Below are positions 1-12,384 of a stretch of 64,000 nt of DNA, piece after piece (the first letter of the stretch is position 1; every line of letters begins with the position of its first letter). This stretch comes from Neelides folsomi (lineage: Eukaryota > Arthropoda > Collembola > Neelipleona > Neelidae): positions 62,001-126,000 of the forward strand of contig JAQGBZ010000066.1 of assembly GCA_034687125.1 (NCBI GenBank), read 5' to 3'. The translations under genes and the position numbers were made by a program. The notes below the pieces were generated by a model, which was not told the origin of the DNA, searched no databases, and saw nothing but the letters and a program-made list of their open reading frames with translations.

Positions 1-47
1 TTAAGTTGATGATTATTACATTTTTAAATGTGGATATTAATTATTAA

Positions 48-1024
48 TTAGTCTTTCTTGTCATTCTCATTCTCAACCCCATCATTGAAAATATGTTCAG
101 AAACTAAATCTTGTTCTGGGTTGGTTAAATATTCTAAATCGGCTGGGTATTTAAAATGATCTTCAAACAGGTAAATCCTCTTTCCGGTCGGGGTGGTGAA
201 CACAATTGTAGATTTCGGAACTTTGGTAAAAGTTCCAGCGACAAATTCATGAATTGACTTTTTCCCAGGAATCAACGAATCGATAAAAACACCCAGCACA
301 GTTTTCTGCAAGAGAAAAAATAGCAATATAATATAAATAAAATATAACAATAAAGCCTTTTTGATTAAACTAAAACAAATTCAATAATTTTACAAAAATA
401 CTTTGTTAGGTATTAAAATATTAACAATTAATTAACTACAATTAATTAAATATATTAAGTTTTTACATCTCGATTCCCATAAATCCTAATTGGGATCCTT
501 CGCAATAATCCGTAGAGACTGATTGTGAAAGCTGCCAAACCGAGCATGAAATAGACAAGTTCCTCAGTCGATTCAGCCTCCATTTTATGACCAGTATCGA
601 AAAAATAATCGGGTCGTTCCCCGGTCAGGTCAAGTTGGGGTTTATGCTTTTCTTTCTCTTCCAACTCAATTTTTTCTTGATTGGGTGTACCAATATAAAG
701 ATTAGCAATTAAGACACTCGTTCCGACGAGGGTCATTAAAAAGAATCCACCTTGGACCATGTACAAATAGGATGGGAAGTTTGAGCGGTAAATGAGGCGG
801 AATTTGGGAGGAATTCCATCTTTGGCTTTCAGTTTTTCAATCATTTTAAGACTATTGAAATTGTAAGGTTCGCCTGACCTTCCCATTAAACTTCGAACTC
901 CCCATGACTGACAAGGAAATTGGGAGGGACGAAAAGGGGAAACTTTACTTCTGTTGAGGGATGACGCGTAAGAAATTTTATTCAAGCTCTTCAAACAATT
1001 ATCCAAAAGCCGAATTGAAGACAT
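48..1024 (-). CDS. Two-helix mitochondrial membrane protein, TMEM186-like
   Basis: Two exons, 1024-467 and 305-48, joined by a phase-0 intron (GAT|GTAAAA ... TTGCAG|AAA); 271 residues. The N-terminus (about residues 1-60) is basic and Ser/Arg-rich like a mitochondrial targeting sequence. FRLIYR precedes a first hydrophobic helix (about 87-109); an acidic/polar loop and a second helix (about 156-175) follow, then a basic stretch ending RIYGNRD and a soluble C-terminal domain beginning KTVLGVF. This order (FxxxYR, helix, helix, short basic turn, TVL-type domain) is that of TMEM186, an inner-membrane protein of the complex I assembly (MCIA) machinery; TMEM223 and TMEM70 share the same general plan. 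It is longer than human TMEM186 (about 213 residues). Family assignment is from remembered pattern, not alignment. The intron-exon structure itself is solid. Confidence 0.6.
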
Positions 1025-1510
1025 TTCTCACGATTTGTATCTATTTGTTAATTAACTTTAATTCAATCTTATAAAGAATAATTTTAAATTATGAACTGTA
1101 AAATTGTTTATATCATTTCGTTTCGTAGTTTAATTAAATGATGAATAACAAAAATTCACAAACTTTCGTTTTAATTTCAATTAGAACAAAATTTCAACAG
1201 TTGAAAAGTTGAAATTCAAGAATTTAACAGTCAACTGATTTTAAACTTCTTTTCTTTAACAGACTTTAATTTACTTCTACTTTTTCTTTTCCTACTTTTT
1301 GTAAATTTAAAGTTCTCGCGCTAAAATGGGCACTATTTAGTGAATAATCGACACAATATCTCAATTTTTTCAATAAAATCACAAAGAATTTTTTATTAGC
1401 AAAATAAAATAAAAAATATGTTTTAAATGTAGAATACATTACATAAAGAGATCAAAAGAGTTTTATACAATTTAATTAAAAAGTAAACGCTTGATTATTA
1501 TTTAAAGTAT
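1025..1510. other. AT-rich intergenic stretch
   Basis: Spacer between the 5' end of the TMEM186-like gene and the 3' end of the first zinc-finger gene, both on the minus strand. No open frame, RNA gene or repeat is recognised here. Confidence 0.6.
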
Positions 1511-3600
1511 TCATGAAACAATGTTTAAATTCTCGTTGATAATGATACACCGTTGTTTCGATTTTCTAGGTTTGGGCTTTGGCTGACCTTTTCCTCTCGC
1601 TTCCACTTTTCTATGCCAAATAAGATGGGCTTTTAAATAAGATTTATGAGTGAATTTCTTTCCACAAATCTCACACTCAGCTCTGGTAATGTGCGGTGTG
1701 TGGATCGTTTCATGAACATTCCTCAGACCCGAGTTTCTAAATCCTTTACAGCAAATCTTGCATTTGTAGGGGCGATCTCCTGTGTGAATTCGCATATGTT
1801 CTTTTATTTGCCTTTTATATTTAAAAACTCGATCGCATCCATCTTGTGGACATTTAAAAGAAGGAGCTGAATGAGAAAGCATGTGAACTTTTAATTGACA
1901 CTGTTGCTGAAATCCCTTTTGACACACTTCGCACTTAAGTTTGAATTCAATGGCGTGGACAGTGTCTTCATGAGACTTCAGAGCTTCGGCTGAAACTAAA
2001 AAATTGTCAAATTAAAATTAATTATTATTTAATATTAATAAATTTAATTATTATTTAATTTAATTTTATAATGTAATTTTATAAATATTAACTAACCAAA
2101 GGTCTTCCCACATGTTGGACATATCATGGGTTCTCTCTTTTTTTCACTATGGACGAGTCCGTGATGAGTTGCCAATGTTTGTTTATTCTTAAACACTTTC
2201 CCACAAATTTCGCAATTCACACTCAGGTCTTGATGAATTGTAATATGAGCAGCCATTCTGTATCAGATAAATAAAATATTAATATAATATATTAATATTT
2301 GTAGAAAATAATAATTAATGAAGTTAAAGTTAGTTAAATTTTAATTTTAACAAATTACATTTTAACAAATTACATTTTAACTGCTTTCCCGCAAATTTCG
2401 CATATTTTTCGTGGTATCCGTCGATTTCTTCCCAGATGTACATTACTCACATGCATCTTCATATCTCTTCTTGTCTTAAACATTTTTGGGCATTCTGTAC
2501 ATTTGACAATTTGATTATTGTGAACTTCTAAGCGATGGGCAACCACATCGGATTCCTTTGTAAATGTTTGGTCACAAGCTCCACAAGAATGAATATAAGG
2601 TTTTCTGGGTGGAGTTGGAAGGATTTTCCTTAAATTTAATGAGAGTTTATAAGGAGAATTCTTTTTAACTTTTCTGGTAGCTCGGGGCTCAACAGCAATT
2701 TGGCTTTTTTGCTTCGATGATTTGCAATTTCTTTTAAGATGTAAAAGCAAAGGAGTTGACATTTCCTTTTTAATTTCTTCTGGCTTCATGTCTTCCAACT
2801 TCTTAATTCTCAATATCGAATTGTTTTTCAAAGCTTGAATCTTTAGTAAATTCTGGGACGAATCATCATTAAATGTCATTGATTTACTGTGAACATAAAA
2901 AATTTTAAAATAGAAGATTTGGCTTATAATTTATTAAATTAAAAGAATACGATTTTAATAAGCTTTTTTAAATTAAATTTAAAAATTACTCGTATTCTGT
3001 TGAATCGCTGTGATAATCGTGAGGATCATGGTCATTTGAAAATAATAAATTTGGATCTTCATATTCGGAATTTTCTTCTTCGGTTTTTATTAATATGTTG
3101 TTATAATTTAAATTCTCAATTTCATGATCATTCTGGTTAGCAATCTCAAGTGATAAAGATAGGTCTATAAAACAAAACAAAAATGCATTGTAAAATAGTT
3201 TGATTTATAATTAGCATAAAAACTAAAAAACTAATAATATTATATAATTTTAATAATTTATTTATTTAAAATAGTTATTTGTTTAACCTTTGCAAATCAA
3301 ATTCCGAATTGTTTGGACATTCTCTCTTATGTGAAATTCTTGGATCATATTTGGATAAATTCGAATCTTTTCTTTGATATTTGTTTTAAAATTTTCAACT
3401 TGATCTTGAAGAGTTTTTAATTGTGACCACACTCCGGAAACAAGTTCTAAATCACTTGTGCAACTTTGGCAAAATTCCAGTTGTAATTGTTCTGCGTATC
3501 GAGTGGGATCCAGAGTAAAAATTTCACAAAATTCATTTAAAATTTTAACTGAATCCAAATTAACTCCACACGTTGAATTGCAACAAATAATACAAGTCAT
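1511..3600 (-). CDS. ZAD-like + nine-finger C2H2 zinc-finger protein (cluster member 1)
   Basis: Five exons: 3600-3288, 3164-2990, 2886-2374, 2257-2097, 1995-1511, with intron phases 1, 2, 2, 1; 548 residues. Exon 1 encodes a ZAD-like N-terminal module with two CxxC pairs (start MTCIICC; second pair CQSC), in insects a dimerisation domain of transcription factors. Exon 2 is a short acidic linker. Exon 3 opens with a block shared by all relatives (LRIKKLEDM, then EEIKKEMS) and continues into C2H2 fingers. About nine fingers follow; two are split by introns 3 and 4. The third finger from the end is the CxxxxC type (CPQDGC) and is followed by a classical TGDRPYKC linker. A nuclear DNA-binding role is family knowledge; the target is unknown. 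All Cys/His pairs look intact. Confidence 0.85.
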
Positions 3601-4477
3601 TTTGACATTTATTCTGTATTAGGTAATAAATTGAATTACTGACAAGCCAAAATATTTTAATAACTTGAAAATGAGTACAAGTGAGAAACACCAATCAATT
3701 TATTTATCAATGATATCAAAATTAAATCAACAATTTGCTTAACTAATGTTCTGTATTATATTATTATTAAATAATATTTTAATATTTATATTGTCTTGTC
3801 TTGCCATGGATTCAAAGGATCTCCACGGGCCTCAAATCACCATTTTGTGCGTTGTCTTCAAGAGTCTCACTTTGTACATTCCTGAAAGTTATGAAACTCC
3901 ACTTTGAAAAAATACAATTTTAAAATGTTAAATATTTTATGACTTTAAACAAAGTCAATTTACTTTGTTTTCAATATTTATGCATGAATTAGCAAGCATT
4001 TTTATCTAGGAGTCAAATTATAGTAAAATAAAATGAAAAATTCTTGTTGTATAAAGATTTGGTATTTTTATTTTCTATAGTATAAATAAATATAATAAAG
4101 ATATAAGAAAATACAGGGGCTGAGTCATATTATTTTACACGACCCAAATACCAGACCGCCCCAGAGCTGAATTCCCGCCTATATTTATTAAAACGCCTTG
4201 GAATTCAATACTATGTCATTCTTTGCTTTAATTATTACCATAATATTAAATTAATTCCCATTGGGAAAGAAATTAAATCAAGAAGTTGCCGTCAAGGCAA
4301 CTGCCGGAATTTGCCGGAAAACCCGACCGGACAACGGGAACTCAGTCAATATGGCAAATGACAAATTATATTCTCTAATCAAATTTCTTATAATGAATAA
4401 GACTTTATTTACAACATTCTATCTGTAATTAAAATTTCCTTTCCATATTTCTAATATAAAATAAGAAAGCAAAATCA
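3601..4477. other. Intergenic stretch with a GC-richer island
   Basis: Spacer between zinc-finger genes. About 3800-3900 and 4130-4345 are clearly less AT-rich than the surroundings. The second patch contains CCGG-rich runs (GCCGGAATTTGCCGG). No gene of ordinary length is visible; a short plus frame from ATG at 3807 runs only 34 codons. They may be remnants of mobile elements, but I cannot identify them. Confidence 0.4.
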
Positions 4478-5058
4478 TTATTTTGATTTTCTTGGCTTTA
4501 ATTTTAGAGGTCCATTTCCCTTCGCTTCCACTCGTTTGTGCCAATTAACATGAAGCTTAAAATATGTCTTATGAGTAAATTTCTTTACACAAATATCACA
4601 AGTAGCTCTTGTGAACTCCGGAGTGTGAATCGTTTCATGAACTCTCTGTTGACCTAATGATAAAATCCCTTTCCGCATGTCGTGCATTTATAAGGCCGTT
4701 CTCCGGCAACATTGAAATTAAGAATTAGTTATCAATTTTTAATTTTATTGCCTTTGCTTATTTCCTCTCGTATTTTTTGAACATTTTTAAATAATTCATA
4801 GTTGGATTTCGGAAAACTTTGAATTTTTTACATCACATTCTGTTTAAAACTGTCCAATTCCTCTTGAAAGAGTTTTATTTGTAAAAGAATTCCATAAATG
4901 TGTGACAAATCATTTGTACAATTAATGCAAAATTCTACAAGAAATCCTTTAATGCAACGTGAAGAATCAAAATTAAATATCTCACAAAACTCGTTTGTAA
5001 CTTTGATTCTATCCAAATTAATTTGGCCAATTGAATTGAAACAAATTACATATGCCAT
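4478..5058 (-). pseudogene. Truncated chimeric copy of the ZAD/C2H2 gene family
   Basis: The upstream part (5058 downward, starting MAYVICF) is a near copy of exon 1 of the gene at 15587. It keeps the CxxC pairs but runs into a stop (at about 4828) in the stretch that is FRQKVKDKT in the intact gene, while homologous DNA continues to the exon end near 4755. The next about 40 bases lead directly to the end of the last exon: a GERPYKC linker followed by a finger with a shift and stop near 4660, then the C-terminal finger (CDICVKKF; an unusual VKK in place of GKK) and the family tail KLKPRKSK. The middle exons are missing. The 5' half is closest to the 15587 gene, while the tail is closer to the 7557 and 12738 genes, so this is either a recombinant or an older relative. 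Not expected to make a functional protein. Confidence 0.8.
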
Positions 5059-5513
5059 TTTTATAAAACTTTCAATAATATTAAAATAAAATGGGTTATT
5101 ATTATGTATAGATTAATTAGTTAATAAAATAAATAAAAGTCTTTTTTGTTTAGGGGACTTCTGTTTCCAAGATTGTAGACTTTTAGACGTACTAAATATT
5201 TTGTCCAAAGTTTCATTCATCATGGGTTAGACGATATATATTAAATCTTAACAACCTAAAACCTGTTATTAAATTATGAAATTTTGCCAATAATATGTCA
5301 AAAAGTCAAAACAAAATTAAAATTATTTGAGTTGAGTCTTGATCTCTTGATTGTATTGAAATTGACGAATTGAGATTTAGATTACTTTAGAATTTCAATT
5401 ATTAGTAACTTTTGTGCTTGTTTCATTTAAAGAACAAATTATTTATAATTAACTTTTAAATTGAATTATATGTATTGACTAACATCCATTTTCATATTAA
5501 TGTCAGACTTAAA
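5059..5513. other. Divergent intergenic spacer
   Basis: Lies between the minus-strand pseudogene and the plus-strand zinc-finger gene. AT-rich; no ORF or clear promoter motif seen. Confidence 0.5.
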
Positions 5514-7557
5514 ATGTCTTGTGTAATTTGTGGGAATATTATATCCTATTTATCAAAAGACAATAATTATTTCATTGATTTTTGTGAGATTTTTTCTCGT
5601 GATCCATCTCATTACGATGAAGAATTAAAATCTTTTTTCTTAACCTGCATCAAATGTTCAGTCAATTTGATTCACATTTCCGAAGTTAACTCACAATTGA
5701 AGCTCCTTCAAAATGAAATCGAGACTTTTAAATCGAATATCAAAGATCAAATTCTTCGGGTTTTTAATGAATCAGCAGCACAATCACAATCAATTATTGA
5801 AAAGGAAACTGTGCAGACAAATGTTGAAAGAATACGATTTGACATTTGTAAAGGTTAAGGATAACTACATTAAATTTAATATTTTTATTTCATTAATAAT
5901 GTTTTTTTTATAAAATACAATATATAATAGAAAGCAAAATAAGTAAAGATATGACATTAATTTTATTATCTTGCAACATTCAGATTTACAGCCTGAGAAT
6001 TTCCGCAATGATGCAAATCTCATAATTAACTCGGATAATAATATAATTCCGAATCATGTTATCAGAATTAAAAATGAAGATGAAATATATGATGATGATA
6101 ATTTGGAAGACCTCGACACTTTTCCTCATTATCAAGATGATGATTTTCAAATTGATTCTACAGAATACTTGTATGAAGCAATATAATATTAAATTAAAAT
6201 TCTTAATTATCATCATCATCATTTATTAAGGTTCGGATAATGTCCAGAAATATTGCAATTAATTATTTTTTTAAAATTATATCTTAGGCATTCAGAAATC
6301 GATGACAATTGCGAACCTTCAAGAAATTATCAATTGGAATTAAAAGCATTGAAGAATAAAGTAATTGTGAAGCTCAAGCGGCTTGAGGAAATGAGTCCAA
6401 TTGAAATTAAAACTGAAATGTCTTCACGTTTACACCTTAAAAGAAAATTCAAGTCAAGATCGATAATAGTAGAAGCTCAAGAAGTCCAAGAAATGATTCC
6501 CAAAAATAAAACTACTCAAAAATCAAAATATGTGAAAAAGAAGTCGAATAAAGGAGGAAATTATATTCCAAGCTTTTCATGTAGGGTTTGCGAAAAATCA
6601 TTTCCCAGTAAAGAAGAACGAAAAACTCATTGGAGAAAAATTCACTATAATAAACTTGTCAAGAACACTGAAAAACGAGTAATACCACGATATGTTTGTT
6701 CAATATGCGGGGCATCTGTCCAAGAGTAAATATTAAATTTTCAACTCTGATTACATAATATTTTATATATTAAAAATATATACATTTTTCTAATTGGATT
6801 TTGATATTTTTAGTTTAATATTTTGCTTATTTATTTAGTGTTTCAAAACATATGACCATACACGAAGAGCGTTCAGTTGAATGCAAATTTTGCAACAAAA
6901 TTTTAAAAAATAAAACAATATACGAAAGGCATTACAAATCGATGCATAATGTTGAGAGAGAGAAACATGTTTGTTCTACTTGTGGGAAAACATTTGGTAT
7001 TAATTCTTTTAAATTTAGAATAATATAAAATTATTATTTTGTATATTACATTATTGGATAAAAATTTTGAAATGTAATTTTTACACATTATAGCTACCAT
7101 ATTTAATTTGAAATTTCACGAGAAGCAAATACACGAAAAGGAGTTCAAATTCAAATGCGAGACATGTGGAATTGGAACACAAACTTTTAGCGGTTTAAAT
7201 AAGCATTTGAAAAGTCATTCAGAGCCTTCAATTTCTTGTCCCGAAGTTGGCTGCGAACGAAAATTTAAATATCCCGCTATGGTGAAGGTTCACATGAGGG
7301 ATCACACTGGCGAACGTCCATTTAAATGTTTGCATTGCCAAAAAGGTTTCAAAACATTGGTAGAGAAAAATGTCCACGAAACAATTCATACACCAGAAAT
7401 CACCAGAGCTACATGTGACATTTGTGGAAAGAAATTCACCCACAAAAAATATTTGCAACTTCATTCTAGGTGGCATAAAAAAGTGGAAGAAAGGGGAAAT
7501 GGACCACCAAAGTTAAAACCAAGAAAATCAAAAACGAACCAACTTTTGAATAATTGA
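5514..7557 (+). CDS. ZAD-like + C2H2 zinc-finger protein (cluster member 2)
   Basis: Five exons: 5514-5853, 5984-6170, 6288-6725, 6839-6996, 7094-7557, phases 1, 2, 2, 1; 528 residues. I chose the ATG at 5514 (MSCVICG) over an in-frame upstream ATG at 5475, because the paralogues start at this point. Layout: ZAD-like module with two CxxC pairs; acidic linker; the family block (LKALKNK, KLKRLEEM, EIKTEMS); then fingers. The second finger found in members 1 and 3 (KCTECPK...H...H) is missing. Only a remnant linker remains between IHYNK and YVCSICG, so about eight fingers are left. The last exon carries the CPEVGC finger, TGERPFKC linker, HETIHTPE and the family tail KLKPRKSK. A probable sequence-specific transcription factor; target unknown. 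Confidence 0.85.
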
Positions 7558-7858
7558 TGTTAATTGATGATTAAATGATTTTTAAATTTTTATGGTAGTA
7601 TGTATAGGTACTTATTCATCATACATACTGTATAATATTGATATATTATAATTATAAAGATATATTTTTCTTCATGGGGTATTATGCTACATATAAAAAC
7701 ACCAACAAACTATTAAATTTTAAATTTTGATTTGCCATTTATGACAAATTTTATTTTACAGTTTAAAAATTAAATTAATATTCAAGTATAATTATTTATT
7801 CATATTTTAAATTGAAATATTTTACCGCATCATTTTCAGATGCGTCAAATTTAGAATG

Positions 7859-9113
7859 CCTTGTGTAATTTGTGGGAATATTATATCCTATTTATCAAAA
7901 GACAAGAATTATTTCATTGATTAAAAGTAAAGGCACAAGTCTAAGAAACCCCCCAAAACAAAACTATTCAAAAAACCAAATCGAAATATGTGAGAAAGAG
8001 TAGGTCGAAAAAACTTGGGAAAAATTCTATTCTAAACTTTTCATGTGGTGTTTGCGAAAAAACATTTCCGAATAAAGAAGAACGAAAAACCCATTGGAAA
8101 GAAATTCACGATGGTAAAGTTTTCAAGTGCACGGAATGTCCAAAGTTGTATAAATACGCTCTTCATGCGAAACGTCATCGGAAATTCAAGCACAATTTGA
8201 CCAAACAAATAATACAGAGATATGTTTGTTCAATTTGTGGAAAATTTGTGCAAAAGTAAGTATTAGAATTGCTAATATTAATATAGCTTACAATTAATAT
8301 TAAATATTCAACTATTTTAATAATTTTACTTTATTTTTAAATCATTTATTAAATTTATTTAGTATTCCAAAACATGTGACCATTCATGAAGAACTTTCAG
8401 TTCAATGCAACATTTGCAACAAAGGTTTAAAATATAAATCAATATACGAAATCCATTACAAATTGAAGCATACTGAGACTGATGGTGAGAGAAACATGTT
8501 TGTTCTATTTGTGGGAAAACTTTTGGTAATATTAATAAAATAAATATGGTACTATAATTATCATAATATATTTATTATACAATTATTTTACTATATATAA
8601 TAATAAATTTTAAAAATAATATTTTTCCAAACAGCTAATTTAAAGTCTCTCAACATTCACGAAAAACAATTCCATGAAAAGAATTTCAAATTCAAATGTG
8701 AGATCTGTGGTCGTGGATCACTGTGCATTAGCCAATATAATAAACATATGATATGTCATTCGGAGCCTTCAATTCCCTGCCCCGAACTCGGATGCGACAG
8801 AAAGTTTAAATATCAAGGTTCGTTAAAGTTTCACCTGAAGAGTCACACTGGCGAACGTCCATTTAAATGCTCGCATTGTCAAAAAGGTTTCAAAACACAA
8901 AGTGAAAGGAAAGTCCATGAAACAATTCATACACTAGAAATCATCAGAGCTACTTGTGACATTTGTGGAAAGAAATTCACCCACAAAAAATATTTGCAAC
9001 TTCATTCCTTGTGGCATAAAAAGATTCAAGCGAGAGGAAATGGACAACCAAAGTTAAAATCAAGAAAAGTTAAAATCAACCCACCTGTGGATAATTTAAG
9101 AACTATTAAATGA
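7859..9113 (+). pseudogene. Internally deleted, frameshifted tandem copy of the 5514 zinc-finger gene
   Basis: Bases 7859-7922 are almost identical to 5515-5580 (start of the ZAD exon), then the sequence jumps at 7923 to the equivalent of about 6465 in exon 3. This deletes most of exon 1, exon 2 and the conserved linker block. The rest keeps exon boundaries: end of exon 3 at 8255, exon 4 8363-8529, exon 5 8635-9113. In exon 4 a change before AAACATG (23 bases where a multiple of three is needed) shifts the frame, so the CSICGK finger is lost. Exon 5 is still open and 121 residues can be read from 8748. It retains the KCTECPK finger that its neighbour lacks. Little decay elsewhere suggests a recent event. 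Confidence 0.8.
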
Positions 9114-9559
9114 TTACTGATATTTATATTAATACAGTATTTATTTTAATTTGTTATTAAAATACAAAAATAACATAATTAAATACTAATTAGCTAATAA
9201 CAATAACATGTATTATATTATTCAAATAGTTATTTTGTTATTTTGATTTCTTTTATAATTACAGCGTGTTAACAAAAATTGAATACTGACAATGAGTATT
9301 ATATTAAATTAAGAATTAGTAATACTAAAGAATATCCACAGTACATGCAAATACAACTAAAGATTAAGAAATGAATTTTAACATTTTTTTAAAAATCCAA
9401 CTAATCAGTAGCTTTACAAGAAAGTCAATTACAACATTATTTACTTATTGTAATGTTTCTATCGACATAAATAATGCATCTTTATTTACTTGAAATTCCT
9501 AACCAAACTTGTAATATAATATAAATAAACGATTAATTATTCCATTCCAATATTATCAT
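9114..9559. other. Convergent intergenic spacer
   Basis: AT-rich stretch between the zinc-finger pseudogene (plus) and the 3' end of the coiled-coil gene (minus). Nothing recognised. Confidence 0.5.
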
Positions 9560-12353
9560 TTATGGGTGTTTTTGATGTCTCTGATATCTCGGGTCTTTTG
9601 ATGAATGTCCACTACGCCGATCTCCCCGCTCCGAATCCCGATCCGCGTGTCCGTGAGTGTAATGATAACTATGATGAGGATCGGTTTGTTTGATTATCAA
9701 TTTGTTCTTTTCTCTCCTCACTTCCGGAGCCGGAGCTTCGTATCTTGTCTGGGCTTCATATTCAGGATTTTCATATTTGCTCCTTCCTGATCGTTTCGAG
9801 TCATGGTGATGACCCGAAGTACCAATTGCCATTCTCCGACTCGAAACGAGATTTGGGAAACCAACAGCTGAAACTTCATGGATTGATCTCGCTATTTTGG
9901 GTGAAATTCGAACAAAGTGACTTTTCCGTTCAGCTCCTTTCCCCATTTGCCAATTGAGTCCCAATTGAGCTGTGTCAATTCCTAAATTCCGCACAACTTG
10001 CTTCACATCGTAATCTGTTAAACAAGTAATTTAAATTAATTAGAAAACATTAATCAGAATTTTAAATGATTTATAATAAATGATTTATTTAGGACTTTAT
10101 TATTTAATAGAAAATGATTTGAATTTACCTGCTCCGTTTATAAGATAACCGTGGCGGACCAAAAGCTCAGTTAAAGATCTTTCTAAATCGTATTGTTTCC
10201 GTTTTGCAGCTTCGAGTTTATCTTCCAATCTCTTATAAGCTCCTTTCATATCCTTGTCGTGGATTGCGTTGAGAAAGCTTTCTATACGCTAGAATTGAAA
10301 TAAGAAGAATTTACATTAAAATATATTAATATTAGTAAATAGGGAATATAATATATTGAATATATTTAGTAATAAGTATAATAATTTTAAATTTGAATTG
10401 TTCCATACAATTTGATATTCTTGCTTGATTTCTTCCATATGTTTCATTTCTGAATTCATTACTCTTTTCATTTTCTCCGATGAAGCTTCGAGATCTTCGA
10501 AATTCTTCTCTAATTTCTTTGTGCTGTAGCGAAGCTCAATTACTTTATCGAAATACAAACAAAACAGTCGTTGAATTTCAAACAGCGTTAAATTGTTGAG
10601 TCTGGATATCAAATTCGCTTCAAGCTGTAAATAATTAAATCGTTAATGATTCACAATTAACAAGACTCGATTTTAGTGTCGAATTTAAGAGCTAATTTAA
10701 ATTAAATTAATATAATTAGTTAAATTATTAAAATGTTGAACCTTTCCAGGTGCGGAGTTATTTGTAAGAACGCAATTCCGACCACAGATAATTTCATTTT
10801 TAAATTCAATGACTGAATCGATACATTCAACAGCTTCTTCAAACTCGAATACTTTTTTCTCACTAGCCAGATCACTTGTAACATCCTGCATTACAAAACA
10901 ATTAATTAACTTAATAATTAACTAAATATTAATAATTTAATAAATACACGATTGATTGATTCTGACCTTTTTAATTTTATCAGCAAGCTCTTTACGTTGA
11001 GTAACAAGTGTTTCTCTTGAGATCCTCAATTTAGAAATTTCTTCTCGAATTATTTCATCTTCATGGATTGTCATTTCTTTAATTCCACTCTTTATAGCTC
11101 CAATATCACCATTTTCATCCTAATAATTTAAATTAATTAATTTATTTATTTATTTTAATTCAAACTCTTCATTACTTTAATTCCAAAATAATTATATTAA
11201 CCTCTTGATCAGGAAAAGAAGTTTTGGCAAGGACGAAATCTTCATTACTCTCATTATGAACAATTTCAGTTTGAGTCTCAATATCGACCAGAGCCTCGTG
11301 AATTACATCCAATTGGTTAATTTTAATAGACTTCATTAAAACAGCGTCAAGGGCCTCAATGAGAAGTTGGTAAGATCTTTCATCCAGCGGCCAACACGGC
11401 CCTTTTCTCTCAATCGACGGCTGATCGTAAAAATCCTCAGCATCTGAGATCTTCTGATTGAGAGCACTTTTGAAATTTGAGTCAATTTCAATTACCAATT
11501 CCTCAACTTCTTCGTCTTCTTCGCCTTCTTCGCCTTCTTCTTCCTCCTCGTCTGAATGTGAGTCCATGATTAAATCCCCACTTTTAGTAATTAACGACCC
11601 GAGTGAAGAAGCATTTGACCCCACTACAGAAGAAACACTACAATTGGCCTCGTCAGAATCTGACCCTTCTTCCTCGGCCTCTTTGTTCAAATTTAAATCA
11701 TTGTTTACTTTTTCACTACGAAGAATGTCAACATCGACGCTTGCAATACAAGCGAAGGATTCTTCTTTCCTGCAGAGCCAATCGTCAATTTGATTTTTAA
11801 TTTCTTGTGGAAGATCTTGGTCCCTTTGGTTCAACACTTGAAGAATATTCTCTGCTTTTTCAACTAACAAACTCAATTGAGAAGAAGCAAAACGGAATTT
11901 AAACGCGTCCTCGTCAGATTTAACTTCTTTAATAATGGGGATATTTTGCTGAGGTGGCTCGATATTTTGAACATTATTAGAATTATGAGAATTGGCAGAA
12001 ATATGAGCATTGGCAGAATTATGTGAATTAATCGAATTCCTCACCCGGGATTCAGAATTTTGTTGGAGAGATCGAGAAGCATTTTGTTGTTGTTGAAGCC
12101 TTTGATAATGCTGTTGTTGTTGGCTTAATACTAAATTATTATAATTGACAATTGCCGGGTGGAGGAATGCTGGATGGATTAACTGTTGGTAGTTAAAGGG
12201 GAGGGGAGCCGAATATGGGGAATATAACAATGCGGGGTCAAATTGTTGACCTAGAGTTAAATTATGATTGAGGGAGTTTATTTGGGCTGAGCGAGAACTT
12301 TGGATGGATTCAACAGGTGAATCTGAGAGTTGATTCGGCTGACCCATTACCAT
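9560..12353 (-). CDS. KIF7/KIF27/Costal-2-like coiled-coil protein without a kinesin motor
   Basis: Six exons: 12353-11202, 11119-10967, 10885-10742, 10624-10409, 10288-10129, 10014-9560; phases 0,0,0,0,1; 759 residues. Residues 1-384 (exon 1): Gln/Asn-rich low complexity (about 65-135), a helical segment (FKFRFASSQLSLLVEKAENI), and an acidic run of Glu/Asp near 265-290. Exons 2-5 are charged coiled coil. Two blocks look like the KIF7/KIF27 stalk: EFEEAVECIDSVIEFKNEII in exon 3 and LFCLYFDKVIELR in exon 4. The tail is basic and His-rich. KIF7/KIF27/Costal-2 are kinesin-4-type scaffolds of Hedgehog signalling and cilia, normally about 1200-1400 residues with an N-terminal motor. No motor is encoded here, and nothing upstream on this strand supplies one before the next gene at 12738. 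The family call rests on remembered stalk motifs. Confidence 0.6.
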
Positions 12354-12377
12354 CAGAAATCGGGTTAGAGAACTTGG

Positions 12378-12384
12378 TTTTTAT
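12378..12384 (-). promoter_or_regulatory. TATA-like box upstream of the motorless KIF7-like gene
   Basis: On the minus strand GATATAAAAACC lies about 25-32 nt upstream of the ATG at 12353. This supports a genuine 5' end here rather than missing upstream exons, although it would place transcription start almost at the ATG. Confidence 0.35.

Noticed and set aside
4130-4345. GC-richer island considered as a tRNA or rRNA fragment
   Set aside because: No cloverleaf, T-loop or rRNA signature could be found.
11458-11793. 111-codon plus frame rich in Ser
   Set aside because: Antisense of the acidic and Ser-rich part of the KIF7-like exon 1.
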